DNA of 64,000 bases, from assembly GCA_024516155.1 (NCBI GenBank), contig JAJJXM010000040.1, positions 525,422 through 589,421 of the forward strand, read 5' to 3'. The notes beneath the pieces were generated by a model. That model saw only the letters and a program-made list of their open reading frames with translations. It was not told the DNA's origin and did no database searches. Shown piece after piece: positions 46,201 through 54,085 of this stretch. The DNA is from Pyronema omphalodes. Taxonomy: Eukaryota > Ascomycota > Pezizomycetes > Pezizales > Pyronemataceae. Numbering within the stretch: position 1 is the first letter of the stretch; every line of letters starts with the position of its first letter. The position numbers were made by a program, and so were the translations under genes.

Positions 46201-47032
46201 GTAGCTCCCCCCTCCAGGCCGAGACTCCGACGAGGCTTGTCTGAGGTTCCCCATGGGGACGAGTTCGGGGTTGTCGCTGCCGACGGCGATTGCGGTTCTG
46301 GCGGCGGCATCTGCCGGATAGTCGTTGGGGGCGGGGAGAGTCTCCTCCGAAACCAGTGCTGGAGTGCTCCGGCAACGAGGACCCCTCGAATGGCGGTGGG
46401 GTGTGGGTCGGCGGTGGCACCTCTTCCTTTCCAGTGGGTGGTCCGTAGAAAGAGAGGTTTATTGCGAGTCGTTCGGGGTCCCTGTTCGGAGACATGAGGT
46501 AAACAGGGACGTACCTCTTCTCCATCAAAGTCTCGCTCGAGGTTTCCGAGGCCAGCTCGGGTGCTGTTGGTGGCTGTTCCCCGTTGGGGTGCTGCTGGTC
46601 TTTCTCCGGGACGGGGGTCGGTTCATCCGGTGTCGGAGCGGGAGTTGTCGTGGAGCGGGCAGGCCCTGTGGCACCGCATCTGGCTTCATGGCCGTCCATG
46701 TTAACCAGAAACCCACAGTCGTAGCAGACCCTCTTCCCTCGCTGCCAGGCCCGACAGGCCTTCCGAACGTCCAAATGTTTCTTCCTGATCACAGCCTCTA
46801 ACTCGGGATCGTGCGTCCGTCCGCAGTTGCATTCGTTGGTTCCTTTCCGCCCAGCGGTTGGAAAATAGTTGTAGTTTTCTTTCGATTGTCGATGTGTGGC
46901 GCAGTAGTCGTCGTAACAAAAGGTCCAGTGTTGGGCATCGTGTGGGGGATACGTGGTTGTCGGTGATGGGGCATCCTGGCGGTACCAGCCGCCGGATTGT
47001 TGGTCGTTCTCGGGGTTGATGGGGCTAGCCAT
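46094..47032 (-). CDS. Third ORF of the retrotransposon: Cys/His-rich protein with C-terminal hydrophobic segment
   Basis: The start ATG 47032 (AAACCATGG) lies five bases after the pol stop codon, and the frame runs 312 codons into the 3' LTR. Near the N-terminus is a Cys/His-rich region with CYDDYCATHRQSKENYNYFP, CNCGRTH and, after a basic helix, CYDCGFLVNMDGHEARC, which looks zinc-binding. The centre is Pro/Thr-rich and low in complexity. A basic run (RRQNRNRRRQRQPRTR) precedes the last 30 residues, which contain a probable membrane span (GGIVTTAGLWFVGVTLGMAY). The position is where env would be, but I see no signal peptide, no glycosylation-rich ectodomain and no env homology. Similar CYDD-type Cys/His segments occur, as far as I recall, in other fungal Gypsy elements. 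Function is unknown. Confidence 0.7.
   Translation of the reverse strand: MASPINPENDQQSGGWYRQDAPSPTTTYPPHDAQHWTFCYDDYCATHRQSKENYNYFPTAGRKGTNECNCGRTHDPELEAVIRKKHLDVRKACRAWQRGKRVCYDCGFLVNMDGHEARCGATGPARSTTTPAPTPDEPTPVPEKDQQHPNGEQPPTAPELASETSSETLMEKRYVPVYLMSPNRDPERLAINLSFYGPPTGKEEVPPPTHTPPPFEGSSLPEHSSTGFGGDSPRPQRLSGRCRRQNRNRRRQRQPRTRPHGEPQTSLVGVSAWRGELLSRTARDMLRGGIVTTAGLWFVGVTLGMAYVTVRV
46205..46215 (-). promoter_or_regulatory. Polypurine tract of the retrotransposon
   Basis: On the minus strand, GGAGGGGGGAG lies four bases before the 3' LTR start (TGTCACGAACC). This is the normal place for the plus-strand primer. Confidence 0.75.
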
Positions 47033-47037
47033 GGTTT

Positions 47038-49803
47038 TTACAACCTTGGGGCCGGTTTTCTTGGGTAGGTTGTGTGGAATCGTCGGATAGCGTCGGGGGA
47101 ATTCGTGAAGTTCTCCGATGGGTACCAAGTTCGGTCGGGATCAGGGAATCCCGTCCAACGTACACGATACTGGAGTCGGTTTCGATGATAGCGGGAATCA
47201 ACTATCTCCTCCACTTCCCATTCTTCTTCGTCCTCAATAACAATTGGTGGGGGAGGAGGTTGGACGTGCCCGGGGATCGGTGTAAGGGTGGGTTGAGCCA
47301 GCTCGAGCAATGAGATGTGGAATACGGGGTGTATTTTCACACTGGCGGGGAGATCCAATTTATACGCTCTTGTCCCCACTCGCTCGAGGATGGTGTATGG
47401 TCCCATCAGCTTGTAATCCAACTTGCTGGATGGGCGAGTTGTCTTCACGTTTTTCCTCCGCAACCACACCCTATCCCCCTCCCTGAGTACGGGATCCGGG
47501 TGTCTCTTCCGATTTGCCTGTTCTGCCTGGGCAGCCTGTGCATATCCGATTTCTGCCTGTAGTTCCCGGTGGAGGTTGGTGAGGGCTGAGACGTATTCCG
47601 CCACCTCCGGGAATCCTCCTTCTATTTTTCCTAGGCTGGGTGCGAACCGCGGATGATACCCATAATTCGCGAAGAAGGGGGTTACCTTTGTTGTCTCGGA
47701 TTGAGTGTTGTTATAGCAAAACTCCGCCATTGGGAGTAGCTTTTCCCAGTCGTCCTGTTGGTAATTGCAGTACGCCCGCAGGTACTGTTCGAGGGTGGCG
47801 TTCGTGCGTTCGGTCTGTCCGTCGGTCTCGGGGTGGAATGCGGTGCTGAGCTTCCTTGACGTCCCCATTGCCCCCATCACTCGCTTCCAAAACGTCGAGG
47901 TGAACAGAGACCCGCGGTCGGAGACGATATCGTTAGGAAGTCCGTGGGCCCTGACCACATGCCTCAGGAATCCATCCGCCAGTTCCTTTGGCCCCATCGT
48001 ATCCGCACAGGCTACGAAGTGAGCCATCTTCGTGAACCGATCCACAATTACCCATAGGGCGTTGTTTCCTCCTCTTGACGGCAGTCCAGTGATAAAATCC
48101 ATGGACACTGAATCCCACGGCCTCGATGGTGGCTGTAAGGGCTTCAGGAGCCCGAAAGGAGCGTGCCTGACTGGCTTAATCCTCTTGCAGGTATCGCAGT
48201 GGTCTACGTATCGGTTGACATATTGGCGTTGCTGAGGCCAATAATAATTCCTACTGATTAGCTCCAAGGTCCTCGCCCGCCCTGGGTGTCCCGCAACGAG
48301 TGCATCATGGTGGTCATGTAGGAGCCGTAGCCGCAACTCGTGGTCGTCTGGTACCCATATTAATCCCTCATACAGCAACAGCCCCTCTCGTTCTTCGCAA
48401 AGTCCCAATGCCACCTTCCGGTCTATCTTCTCCCCAGTTCGTAATTTCCTTAATATCTCCTGTATCTCCTGATCCTCCCTTGTTTTCTGTTGGATTTCTT
48501 TTAATAATTCCTCGTCGACCTGTATTTCCATGACCTCGGCAGAGTTGATCCAGAAGGTCTGCGGCGGCAAAAGAACTCGTTCCCTGTTCTGCCTGTGTTT
48601 CAGCTCCCCTTCCCAAGGAGAATCTCCTGATTCTCTCGATAGGATGTCGGGCTTTCCCGCCAGTTTGCCGGGTCGATACGTTATTGCGAAGTCGTAATTC
48701 GCCAACATTTCCGCCCACCTCGCCTGCCGTAGGTTTAGGTCTTTTTTTGTAGTCCAATATTCCAAATTTTTATGGTCCGTCAATATAGTAATCTTGTGTC
48801 GAGTATTCTTGCAGTAGGTACCCCATTTATTTAGGCCTTCAACTATGGCGAGGAGTTCTTTATCGTGTATATCGTAATTTAATTCCGGGTCCTTCAGTTT
48901 GCGTGAGAAGTATCCCAAGGGATGCAGGATGCCTTGGTCGTCCGGTTGCGAGCAGACTGCTCCGATGGCGTAATCCGACGCATCTGTCTCCAGGGTTAAG
49001 GGTTTTGTGGGGTCAAAATGTCGTAGGATAGGTTCAGAAATCATTGCCCGTTTCAGCTGTTCGAATGCTGATTTAGCCGCGTCGTCCCATTTCCATGTTA
49101 CATCCTTCCTCGTCAGTTTTGTAAGAGGCGCCGTAATCTTGCTAAAATCCCGGATAAACCTCCTATAGAAGTTGGCGAACCCTATGAAACTCTGGATTCC
49201 CTTCACGTTTGTCGGTTCCCTCCATTCTGCCACTGCTCTTACCTTCTCCGGATCCATCCTTATCCCCGTTGGTGAGATGATATATCCCAAGTACTCCGTC
49301 TCTGTGGTGTGGAACTCGCATTTTGAGGCCTTGAGCCTCAACTTTACCTTATCCACCCGTTCCAAAACCTTTCTCACATGTTGTTGGTGTTGCTGCAGAT
49401 CATCCGAGTAGATGAGGATGTCGTCGAGGTATGCCAGACAGAAGATGTCTAGATAGTCGCTGAGGACCTCGTTCATCCACCTCTGAAAGGATGCTGGAGC
49501 GTTGGTAAGACCGAATGGCATGACCAAATATTCAAAAAGACCGTATTTCGTCCGAAAAGCGGTCTTCCATTCGTCCCCCTTTGCGATTCGCAGGTTATGA
49601 TAGGCGTCCCGTACGTCGAGTTTCGTGTATATCTTTGCGTTGGATAGTCGATCCAACGCTTCCCCTATCAACGGGAGAGGTGTTCTATCTTTCACTGTGA
49701 TCTGGTTAAGCCCCCGATAATCCACACAGAGTCTTAGTGTGCCATCCTTCTTTTCACAAAATGAATCGGGGCCCCCGCCGGGGATGTCGAGCGGCGTATC
49801 CAT
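47038..49803 (-). CDS. Retrotransposon pol, second part: reverse transcriptase, RNase H, integrase, chromodomain
   Basis: Useful sequence begins near 49760, where the frame of the preceding pol segment is lost and this frame takes over. Domains in order: reverse transcriptase (LRLCVDYRGLNQITVKDR, MPFGLTNAPASFQR, catalytic YLDD in CLAYLDDILIY); RNase H (TLETDASDYAIGAVCSQ, LTDHKNLEYW); integrase zinc finger (HHDALVAGHPGR ... CDTCKR); integrase core with Asp in SMDFITGLPS, Asp in DIVSDRGSLF and Glu in DGQTERTNATLEQY; then a chromodomain (WEVEEIVDSRYHRNRLQYRV, RWTGFPDPDRTWYP). The chromodomain is intact, including its aromatic residues. The product ends just ahead of ORF3. Confidence 0.93.
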   Translation of the reverse strand: MDTPLDIPGGGPDSFCEKKDGTLRLCVDYRGLNQITVKDRTPLPLIGEALDRLSNAKIYTKLDVRDAYHNLRIAKGDEWKTAFRTKYGLFEYLVMPFGLTNAPASFQRWMNEVLSDYLDIFCLAYLDDILIYSDDLQQHQQHVRKVLERVDKVKLRLKASKCEFHTTETEYLGYIISPTGIRMDPEKVRAVAEWREPTNVKGIQSFIGFANFYRRFIRDFSKITAPLTKLTRKDVTWKWDDAAKSAFEQLKRAMISEPILRHFDPTKPLTLETDASDYAIGAVCSQPDDQGILHPLGYFSRKLKDPELNYDIHDKELLAIVEGLNKWGTYCKNTRHKITILTDHKNLEYWTTKKDLNLRQARWAEMLANYDFAITYRPGKLAGKPDILSRESGDSPWEGELKHRQNRERVLLPPQTFWINSAEVMEIQVDEELLKEIQQKTREDQEIQEILRKLRTGEKIDRKVALGLCEEREGLLLYEGLIWVPDDHELRLRLLHDHHDALVAGHPGRARTLELISRNYYWPQQRQYVNRYVDHCDTCKRIKPVRHAPFGLLKPLQPPSRPWDSVSMDFITGLPSRGGNNALWVIVDRFTKMAHFVACADTMGPKELADGFLRHVVRAHGLPNDIVSDRGSLFTSTFWKRVMGAMGTSRKLSTAFHPETDGQTERTNATLEQYLRAYCNYQQDDWEKLLPMAEFCYNNTQSETTKVTPFFANYGYHPRFAPSLGKIEGGFPEVAEYVSALTNLHRELQAEIGYAQAAQAEQANRKRHPDPVLREGDRVWLRRKNVKTTRPSSKLDYKLMGPYTILERVGTRAYKLDLPASVKIHPVFHISLLELAQPTLTPIPGHVQPPPPPIVIEDEEEWEVEEIVDSRYHRNRLQYRVRWTGFPDPDRTWYPSENFTNSPDAIRRFHTTYPRKPAPRL

Positions 49804-51476
49804 CCCTTCTCCAGGCTCGTGTCCAAGTATTCTCTTAACGTTTTCAACCTTCCCTCGTCCAATGCTCGAAGGGGTTCGAATGGTGGAACCCCTCCCTTCA
49901 CCAACGGAATCCGATGGTCGTGATGGCGGTGTGGGGGTCGTCCCGACACTTCTTCCTTATCGAATACATGCAAGAAGTCGTGATATTCGACCGGAACGAT
50001 GTCACCAGCCGAACGCGGGGTCGGTTCCTGCTGTTTGGCTGAACCCTGGGATACGGGTTCCCGAACGGAGCCATACCGTTCATCCTGGAGCGATCCCATG
50101 GCGGCGTAAGCGATCCAGTCAAAGTTTCCTTCCGATTCCTCCTCATCTTCCCCATCTTCCTCGTTTCCATCGGCCTGCATTCGAAAAGGATCCTTTTCTG
50201 CACCATCCCGGATCCGTTTCCGTTCCTCTTTTATTTCTTCCCCTTCCTCGGGCTGCATTCGAAAAGGGTCGTTCTGTGCAGTTCCCCGGGTCCGTTTCCG
50301 TTCCTCCTTTTCTTCTTTCCCTTCGGGCTGCATTCGAAAAGGATCGTTTTGTGCAGCATCCCGGGACTCTTTCCATTCCTCCTCTTTCCCGTCCTTTTCC
50401 TCAGTCTGCATTCGAAAAGGATCGTTTTGTTCGCTACCTTCGATCTCTTTTCGTTCCTCCTCCTCCTGGTCCTTCTCGACCCTTATTTGAAGAGGATCAC
50501 CTTGTCCGTCTTCCCAGGTTCCTTGTAGCTCCTCTTCTTCTTCGTCCTTCCCCATGTCCTCCTCGAATTCCCTTCGAAGGAGATCATCTTGTGCCCCGAC
50601 TTGGACCCTTCCTTGTTGCTCCTCTTCCCCCTCTCTTTCCTGGTCCTTTCCGTTCCTTCTTCGCCACGGCGCCGCTTCTTGTTCCTTTTTCCTCGTTCTA
50701 CTTCCCCAGGTTTCCTTCCTTTCTTCCCAACTTGCTTCGCATATTCTTTCTTCCCTGGCTGCGGCCTGCGCAGTGTCCAGTCGATATTGCTGAATAGCGT
50801 CGTTTTCCGTTACCGTGGTCGCGTGAGGTGACGTCGAGGTCCCTAGGCACCTCTTAGCGCAACGCGCCGAGTCGAACGTAACTCTTCCCTCGTTCCAGTC
50901 GATACTGGGGTTGTGCGTTCGGAGCCATGGAAGTCCCACAATGATAGGTGAGTTTCCAATCGTGATACAATGCAGCCGAATATCCTCCTGATGGTTGTTG
51001 ATCTGTAATTTTACCATAGCTTCGTGGGTGACTGGTCCACTAGCTATCTCTCGTCCGTCCACTGCCAACACCCTTCGTGGGACGTCCTTCTTTTTCAACG
51101 GAATCCCCACCTTATCCGCATATTCCTTATCGATGAAGTTCTCCGTCGCTCCACAGTCCACCATGGCCGTCGTGGTGTGTTCTCGATTATCTTTTCCTTT
51201 TATTACTACCTTCAATATGATCTTTTCATCTCGCCGGTATGGCCCTACGCTCGATATCATGTAGGCTGGTTCCGGATTGTCTGGTTCGGCGGAACTCTTC
51301 GTCCCCAGAAGTCCACCTTGTTTTTTTACTCCTGGGGATCCTCTTTTCCCGCTCTTTCTTCGACTTGTTCCTCGTCGATGTTGGCTTCTGCCGCCCGGTA
51401 CGTTCGTCGTTCCCCCATTGGTTTCTTGTGGGGGCATTTGGCGGCATAGTGGCCCGTCTTCCCGCAGTTGAAACAC
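49734..51476 (-). CDS. Retrotransposon pol, first part: aspartic protease, charged repeat linker, start of reverse transcriptase
   Basis: This frame overlaps the end of gag by 151 bp and lies in the -1 frame to it. The protease has the active-site motif DCGATENFID and the flap/late motif IIVGLPWLRTHNP. A linker of about 250 residues follows. It is almost wholly charged and holds about six degenerate 25-residue units centred on DPFRMQ (50170-50600). The start of the reverse transcriptase region follows (YHDFLHVFDKEE, HRIPLVKGG, WIRRSTSPAGAPI). The frame closes at 49734 just inside the reverse transcriptase, because a base appears to be missing in an A run near 49752. The next segment is one frame over. 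Confidence 0.88.
   Translation of the reverse strand: MFQLREDGPLCRQMPPQETNGGTTNVPGGRSQHRRGTSRRKSGKRGSPGVKKQGGLLGTKSSAEPDNPEPAYMISSVGPYRRDEKIILKVVIKGKDNREHTTTAMVDCGATENFIDKEYADKVGIPLKKKDVPRRVLAVDGREIASGPVTHEAMVKLQINNHQEDIRLHCITIGNSPIIVGLPWLRTHNPSIDWNEGRVTFDSARCAKRCLGTSTSPHATTVTENDAIQQYRLDTAQAAAREERICEASWEERKETWGSRTRKKEQEAAPWRRRNGKDQEREGEEEQQGRVQVGAQDDLLRREFEEDMGKDEEEEELQGTWEDGQGDPLQIRVEKDQEEEERKEIEGSEQNDPFRMQTEEKDGKEEEWKESRDAAQNDPFRMQPEGKEEKEERKRTRGTAQNDPFRMQPEEGEEIKEERKRIRDGAEKDPFRMQADGNEEDGEDEEESEGNFDWIAYAAMGSLQDERYGSVREPVSQGSAKQQEPTPRSAGDIVPVEYHDFLHVFDKEEVSGRPPHRHHDHRIPLVKGGVPPFEPLRALDEGRLKTLREYLDTSLEKGWIRRSTSPAGAPIHFVKRRMAH
50170..50600 (-). repeat. Tandem repeat of about 75-84 bp in the protease-RT linker
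   Basis: On the plus strand, CTGCATTCGAAAAGG-type sequence recurs near 50176, 50250, 50327 and 50405, with weaker copies near 50487 and 50565. Translation gives charged units of about 25 residues with the core DPFRMQ. Units are diverged from one another, so expansion predates this insertion. Confidence 0.85.
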
Positions 51477-52408
51477 TCGTTGTTTTTTCGTCGTTTCTCT
51501 TCCTCGGTCCTATCCCTGGGCCTGCCCCTCCGAGTGGCATCCAGTTCCATCGGCTCGGGTTCCGAGAAGGTCGATCCCTGGTGGCCGTTCCTCGGATGGA
51601 AATTCTGGTACTGAGGTTCGAATCGGTTTCGCAGGGTCCGGAAATTGAACAGCCGGTTGTCCAATGCAATTGCTTTGTTTGCGAAATCGATTATCTTCGT
51701 CGGACGGGTCTCGAGGATGGCGAGTTGCCTTTGTACGTCCACATGAAGTCCATCGCTGAACTGATCAATGTAGATTTCGTCGTTGTAACGCAGGTCCGCG
51801 ATGATTCTCTGGAACTCGGCCCAATACGCTGCGGCGGACCGATTTCCCTGACGGACATTTTTGAATTTCCTCCTCGCTACTTCCCTGGAATCTGCCTCTC
51901 CAAATGCTCTCGAGACGGCAGTCTTGAATGCCTCCCAGGTGGTGTACGTGCTCCTCCCTCTCTCGATGGAGGGTTCAATCCATGACCACGCATTTCCCCG
52001 GCACCGCGAACTGGCGTAATTAACCTTTTTAATATCACTGTCGAACCTGTTCGGTTCACAGTTGAACTTCAGCTCGCACTGAGTTAGGAAAGCCCGAAGC
52101 TTCGTCCTCTCGCCGTGATAGAGTTCGGGATCCTCGACCTTGGGATTACTGGTCGGAGAGGGTCGATATGTGAGTTGTTGGAACAGTTGTTGGAGCTGCT
52201 CCTGGGTCATCACGACCGAGGGTGGCGTCATACCGCTCGTTCCCTGTTGAGAGGCCATTATGGAGGCTATGTCCTCGGGAATCTGCGCTGGTCCCGGTGA
52301 ATCCGGAGTCTGTGGGCGGGATCGGTGTTCGGGGGTTACTGGGCTCGCTGGACCGGTGGCTTCCCTTTCGATAACCTCGCTCAGCTCCTGCAATCGGAAC
52401 GGATCCAC
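51326..52408 (-). CDS. Retrotransposon gag with CCHC zinc knuckle
   Basis: The gag protein forms the particle. The frame is about 360 codons, with a Gypsy-type capsid region (YHGERTKLRAFLTQCELKF, ARRKFKNVRQGNRSAAAYWA) and a CCHC knuckle, CFNCGKTGHYAAKCP, near the end. The codon in the natural start position (52408, context ACCGTGG) is GTG, and the first in-frame ATG is 52258, about 50 codons in. Either translation starts late or at a near-cognate codon, or this copy has a changed start. A candidate -1 slip site lies eight codons before the stop. Confidence 0.9.
   Translation of the reverse strand: MDPFRLQELSEVIEREATGPASPVTPEHRSRPQTPDSPGPAQIPEDIASIMASQQGTSGMTPPSVVMTQEQLQQLFQQLTYRPSPTSNPKVEDPELYHGERTKLRAFLTQCELKFNCEPNRFDSDIKKVNYASSRCRGNAWSWIEPSIERGRSTYTTWEAFKTAVSRAFGEADSREVARRKFKNVRQGNRSAAAYWAEFQRIIADLRYNDEIYIDQFSDGLHVDVQRQLAILETRPTKIIDFANKAIALDNRLFNFRTLRNRFEPQYQNFHPRNGHQGSTFSEPEPMELDATRRGRPRDRTEEEKRRKNNECFNCGKTGHYAAKCPHKKPMGERRTYRAAEANIDEEQVEERAGKEDPQE
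51344..51350 (-). promoter_or_regulatory. Candidate -1 ribosomal frameshift heptamer GGGAAAA
   Basis: Read in the gag frame the bases are G GGA AAA, matching the X XXY YYZ rule. It lies inside the gag/pol overlap, and pol is in exactly the -1 frame. Gag terminates eight codons later. I have not shown a downstream pseudoknot. Confidence 0.65.
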
Positions 52409-52502
52409 GGTATTGGTTGTTTCTTATTTTTTCCTTAGTTGTGGTTGAAGCCCTTCGTGCTTCCTTAGTTGTATCGGGTGTCGTTCGGAGGACGCAATCA
52501 AA

Positions 52503-53248
52503 TGTCAAAATCCGGCTACACACGGCCGACAGGCGATACAACCGTCGGATTGCTATGCAATCGGGTTCGGCTCTGGACTTCTAGGTGAGTTAGTCACGGG
52601 CTCAGGCAGTACTTACCTCGTACACAGGATGTCCCTGCAGCGTTGCCTCTGATCGGATCGTCGGATGGGGATCTGGGTGGGGGAATAGGTAGGTATTCGG
52701 ATGGGTGAGTATGTTGGGATGGGCTGGGTTTGTGGTCACGGTTTAGATGATAGAACTGCAGTGTGTAGATAGGATTTGTGTAAATAGATAATTGATTGCG
52801 TACTAGACTAATGAAATACAAATGTCCCCTTATATACCTTTGTCCCTGTGCTCATGTGATTTCCCAACTTATCTGACCCGCAGATATTCCATCCATCATG
52901 AGACACCCTTCGCTCCACCGTGACTCCCAAAACCTAACTAAAACACAATACAAACGTAAACCAAAACATAATACAAAACATAACTAAAACATAATACGAA
53001 ACATAAGCAAAACACAATACAATACATAAGCAAAACATATTCCAAACCTCGAGGAAACCCTCCTCGTTCCACCCCGCACTTCCCCCTTGTCCCTCGCTTA
53101 ACCCTAACTCCTCTCGCCTAGCCCTAGCTCCACCTCTTCGCTTAAACCCTAACGGTGACGTACGCCATCCCCAGCGTCACACCCACGAACCACAGCCCAG
53201 CTGTGGTTACAATCCCTCCCCGAAGCATATCCCTAGCGGTTCGTGACA
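52503..53248 (-). repeat. Right LTR (5' LTR of the element)
   Basis: 746 bp, TGTCA...TGACA ends, identical by eye to the left LTR except G at 52956. As the 5' LTR it carries the promoter; a TATATAAG-like box lies on the minus strand at 52829-52838. Just inside the element the sequence is TTTGATTGCGTCC, which does not start TGG as a common tRNA primer site would. Confidence 0.96.
52829..52838 (-). promoter_or_regulatory. TATA-like box in the 5' LTR
   Basis: GGTATATAAG on the minus strand, about 410 bp into the LTR; the same sequence occurs in the other LTR at 45781-45790. The position suits the U3/R boundary of a 746-bp LTR. Confidence 0.5.
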
Positions 53249-53253
53249 CTTAC
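53249..53253. repeat. Target-site duplication CTTAC, right copy
   Basis: Directly follows the TGACA end of the right LTR and equals the five bases before the left LTR. Confidence 0.95.
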
Positions 53254-53410
53254 CACTATGATCTCTACTACCAAGATTGCCACCGCAGAGTGGATACAGG
53301 TACAGGTAAGTAATGCTCCCGCTATGGAAGATGACCCGGAAGGAAGGAGAATAGGCTGGGGAACACTGATCGAATCTGAGAACGAGCACGAAGGGGTTCG
53401 GAGCGAATAA
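53254..53410 (+). pseudogene. LINE ORF2 C-terminus, part after the LTR insertion
   Basis: When one copy of the CTTAC duplication is discounted, the frame from the left LINE fragment continues here without a break (TTMISTTKIATAEWIQVQV, then an acidic stretch with GWGTLIESENE) to TAA at 53408-53410. This confirms that the LTR element landed inside an already truncated LINE. Confidence 0.8.
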
Positions 53411-54085
53411 GACGAATAATGCTGTAGAAAAAAAAAAAAGAAACCTGAAGACAGATACATAATTATGTACATAGAGAGCCGAAGAACAGCAAGAGTGAGA
53501 AAGGGTAGCGCGCGAGAAAGGCAAAAGAGAAGAAGTGAGAGGAAGAAGAGGACAGGATGAGACAAAAGCTGAAGAGAGAGGTGAAAGGAGAGGTCTAAAA
53601 AGAAGGGGGAAAAGTCGAGGGGCGAAAGGAAAGAGGCGGAGTGAAGTGATATCAAAGAGCAGAGAAGAGGAGCGAAGACCAGTGTAATGGAGCAGAGTAG
53701 AGAGGAGAAGAGAGGAGAGGAGCAGAGAGGATTGAAGTAGAGAGGCGACGAGAGAACAGGAGAGTTAAGGAGAGTTAAGGAGAGCATAGGAGAGCAGAGG
53801 AGAGCAGAAGAGAGCAACGACAGGGTATGAATAACGAAGTGAGAGTGTAGAGTGCGAGTGCCGGGAGGGAAAAGAGCAAACAGGGCTCCAAAATGTAACG
53901 GCGAGAATGAAAACCAGCAGGAGGAAGAGAGGTGGCAACAGGCCCAAGAAATGAAGTACGCTCTGAGGCGGATCCCAGCGAGACTCCAAGGTAACAGCTG
54001 GAGCCTTGAAATGTAATTAGACTGTGGCATACGTCATAACCTTCAGGTTGGGAACGTTCAAGAAAATCAAATCAAATCAAATCAC
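53411..54085 (+). mobile_element. Probable LINE 3' UTR with purine-rich tract and (AAATC)n tail
   Basis: After the ORF comes an A12 run, then about 450 bp extremely rich in A/G (GAGAGGAGAAGAGAGG-type), then more mixed sequence ending in AAATCAAATCAAATCAAATC at about 54064-54083. Simple-repeat tails are usual LINE 3' ends, so the element may stop there. The long C/T-rich frame on the minus strand (about 53233-54030) is a by-product of the purine tract. Confidence 0.55.

Larger units (their letters stand above)
45455..53248 (-). mobile_element. Ty3/Gypsy chromovirus-type LTR retrotransposon, 7,794 bp
   Basis: A complete element on the minus strand: two 746-bp LTRs, a 5-bp target duplication (CTTAC), gag, pol (protease, reverse transcriptase, RNase H, integrase, chromodomain) and a third ORF. 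The order RT-RNase H-IN with a C-terminal chromodomain places it in the chromoviruses, which in fungi often target heterochromatin through that domain. It sits inside the 3' part of a LINE. The LTRs appear to differ at one base only, so insertion is recent. Even so, coding lesions are visible: a one-base frame change in reverse transcriptase, and GTG where gag would be expected to start. Confidence 0.97.

Noticed and set aside
49739..50797. 352-codon plus-strand frame inside the retrotransposon
   Set aside because: It is antisense to the charged linker of pol and rich in Pro/Phe/Ser as expected for the complement; no domain is seen.
51320..51330. A AAA AAC slippery heptamer just after gag
   Set aside because: In the gag frame it starts with the last base of the stop codon, so ribosomes would terminate before slipping; GGGAAAA upstream is the better candidate.
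53207..54030. 265-codon minus-strand frame, hydrophobic and Ser/Leu-rich
   Set aside because: It is the complement of the purine-rich LINE 3' region, with no domain and no codon-bias support.
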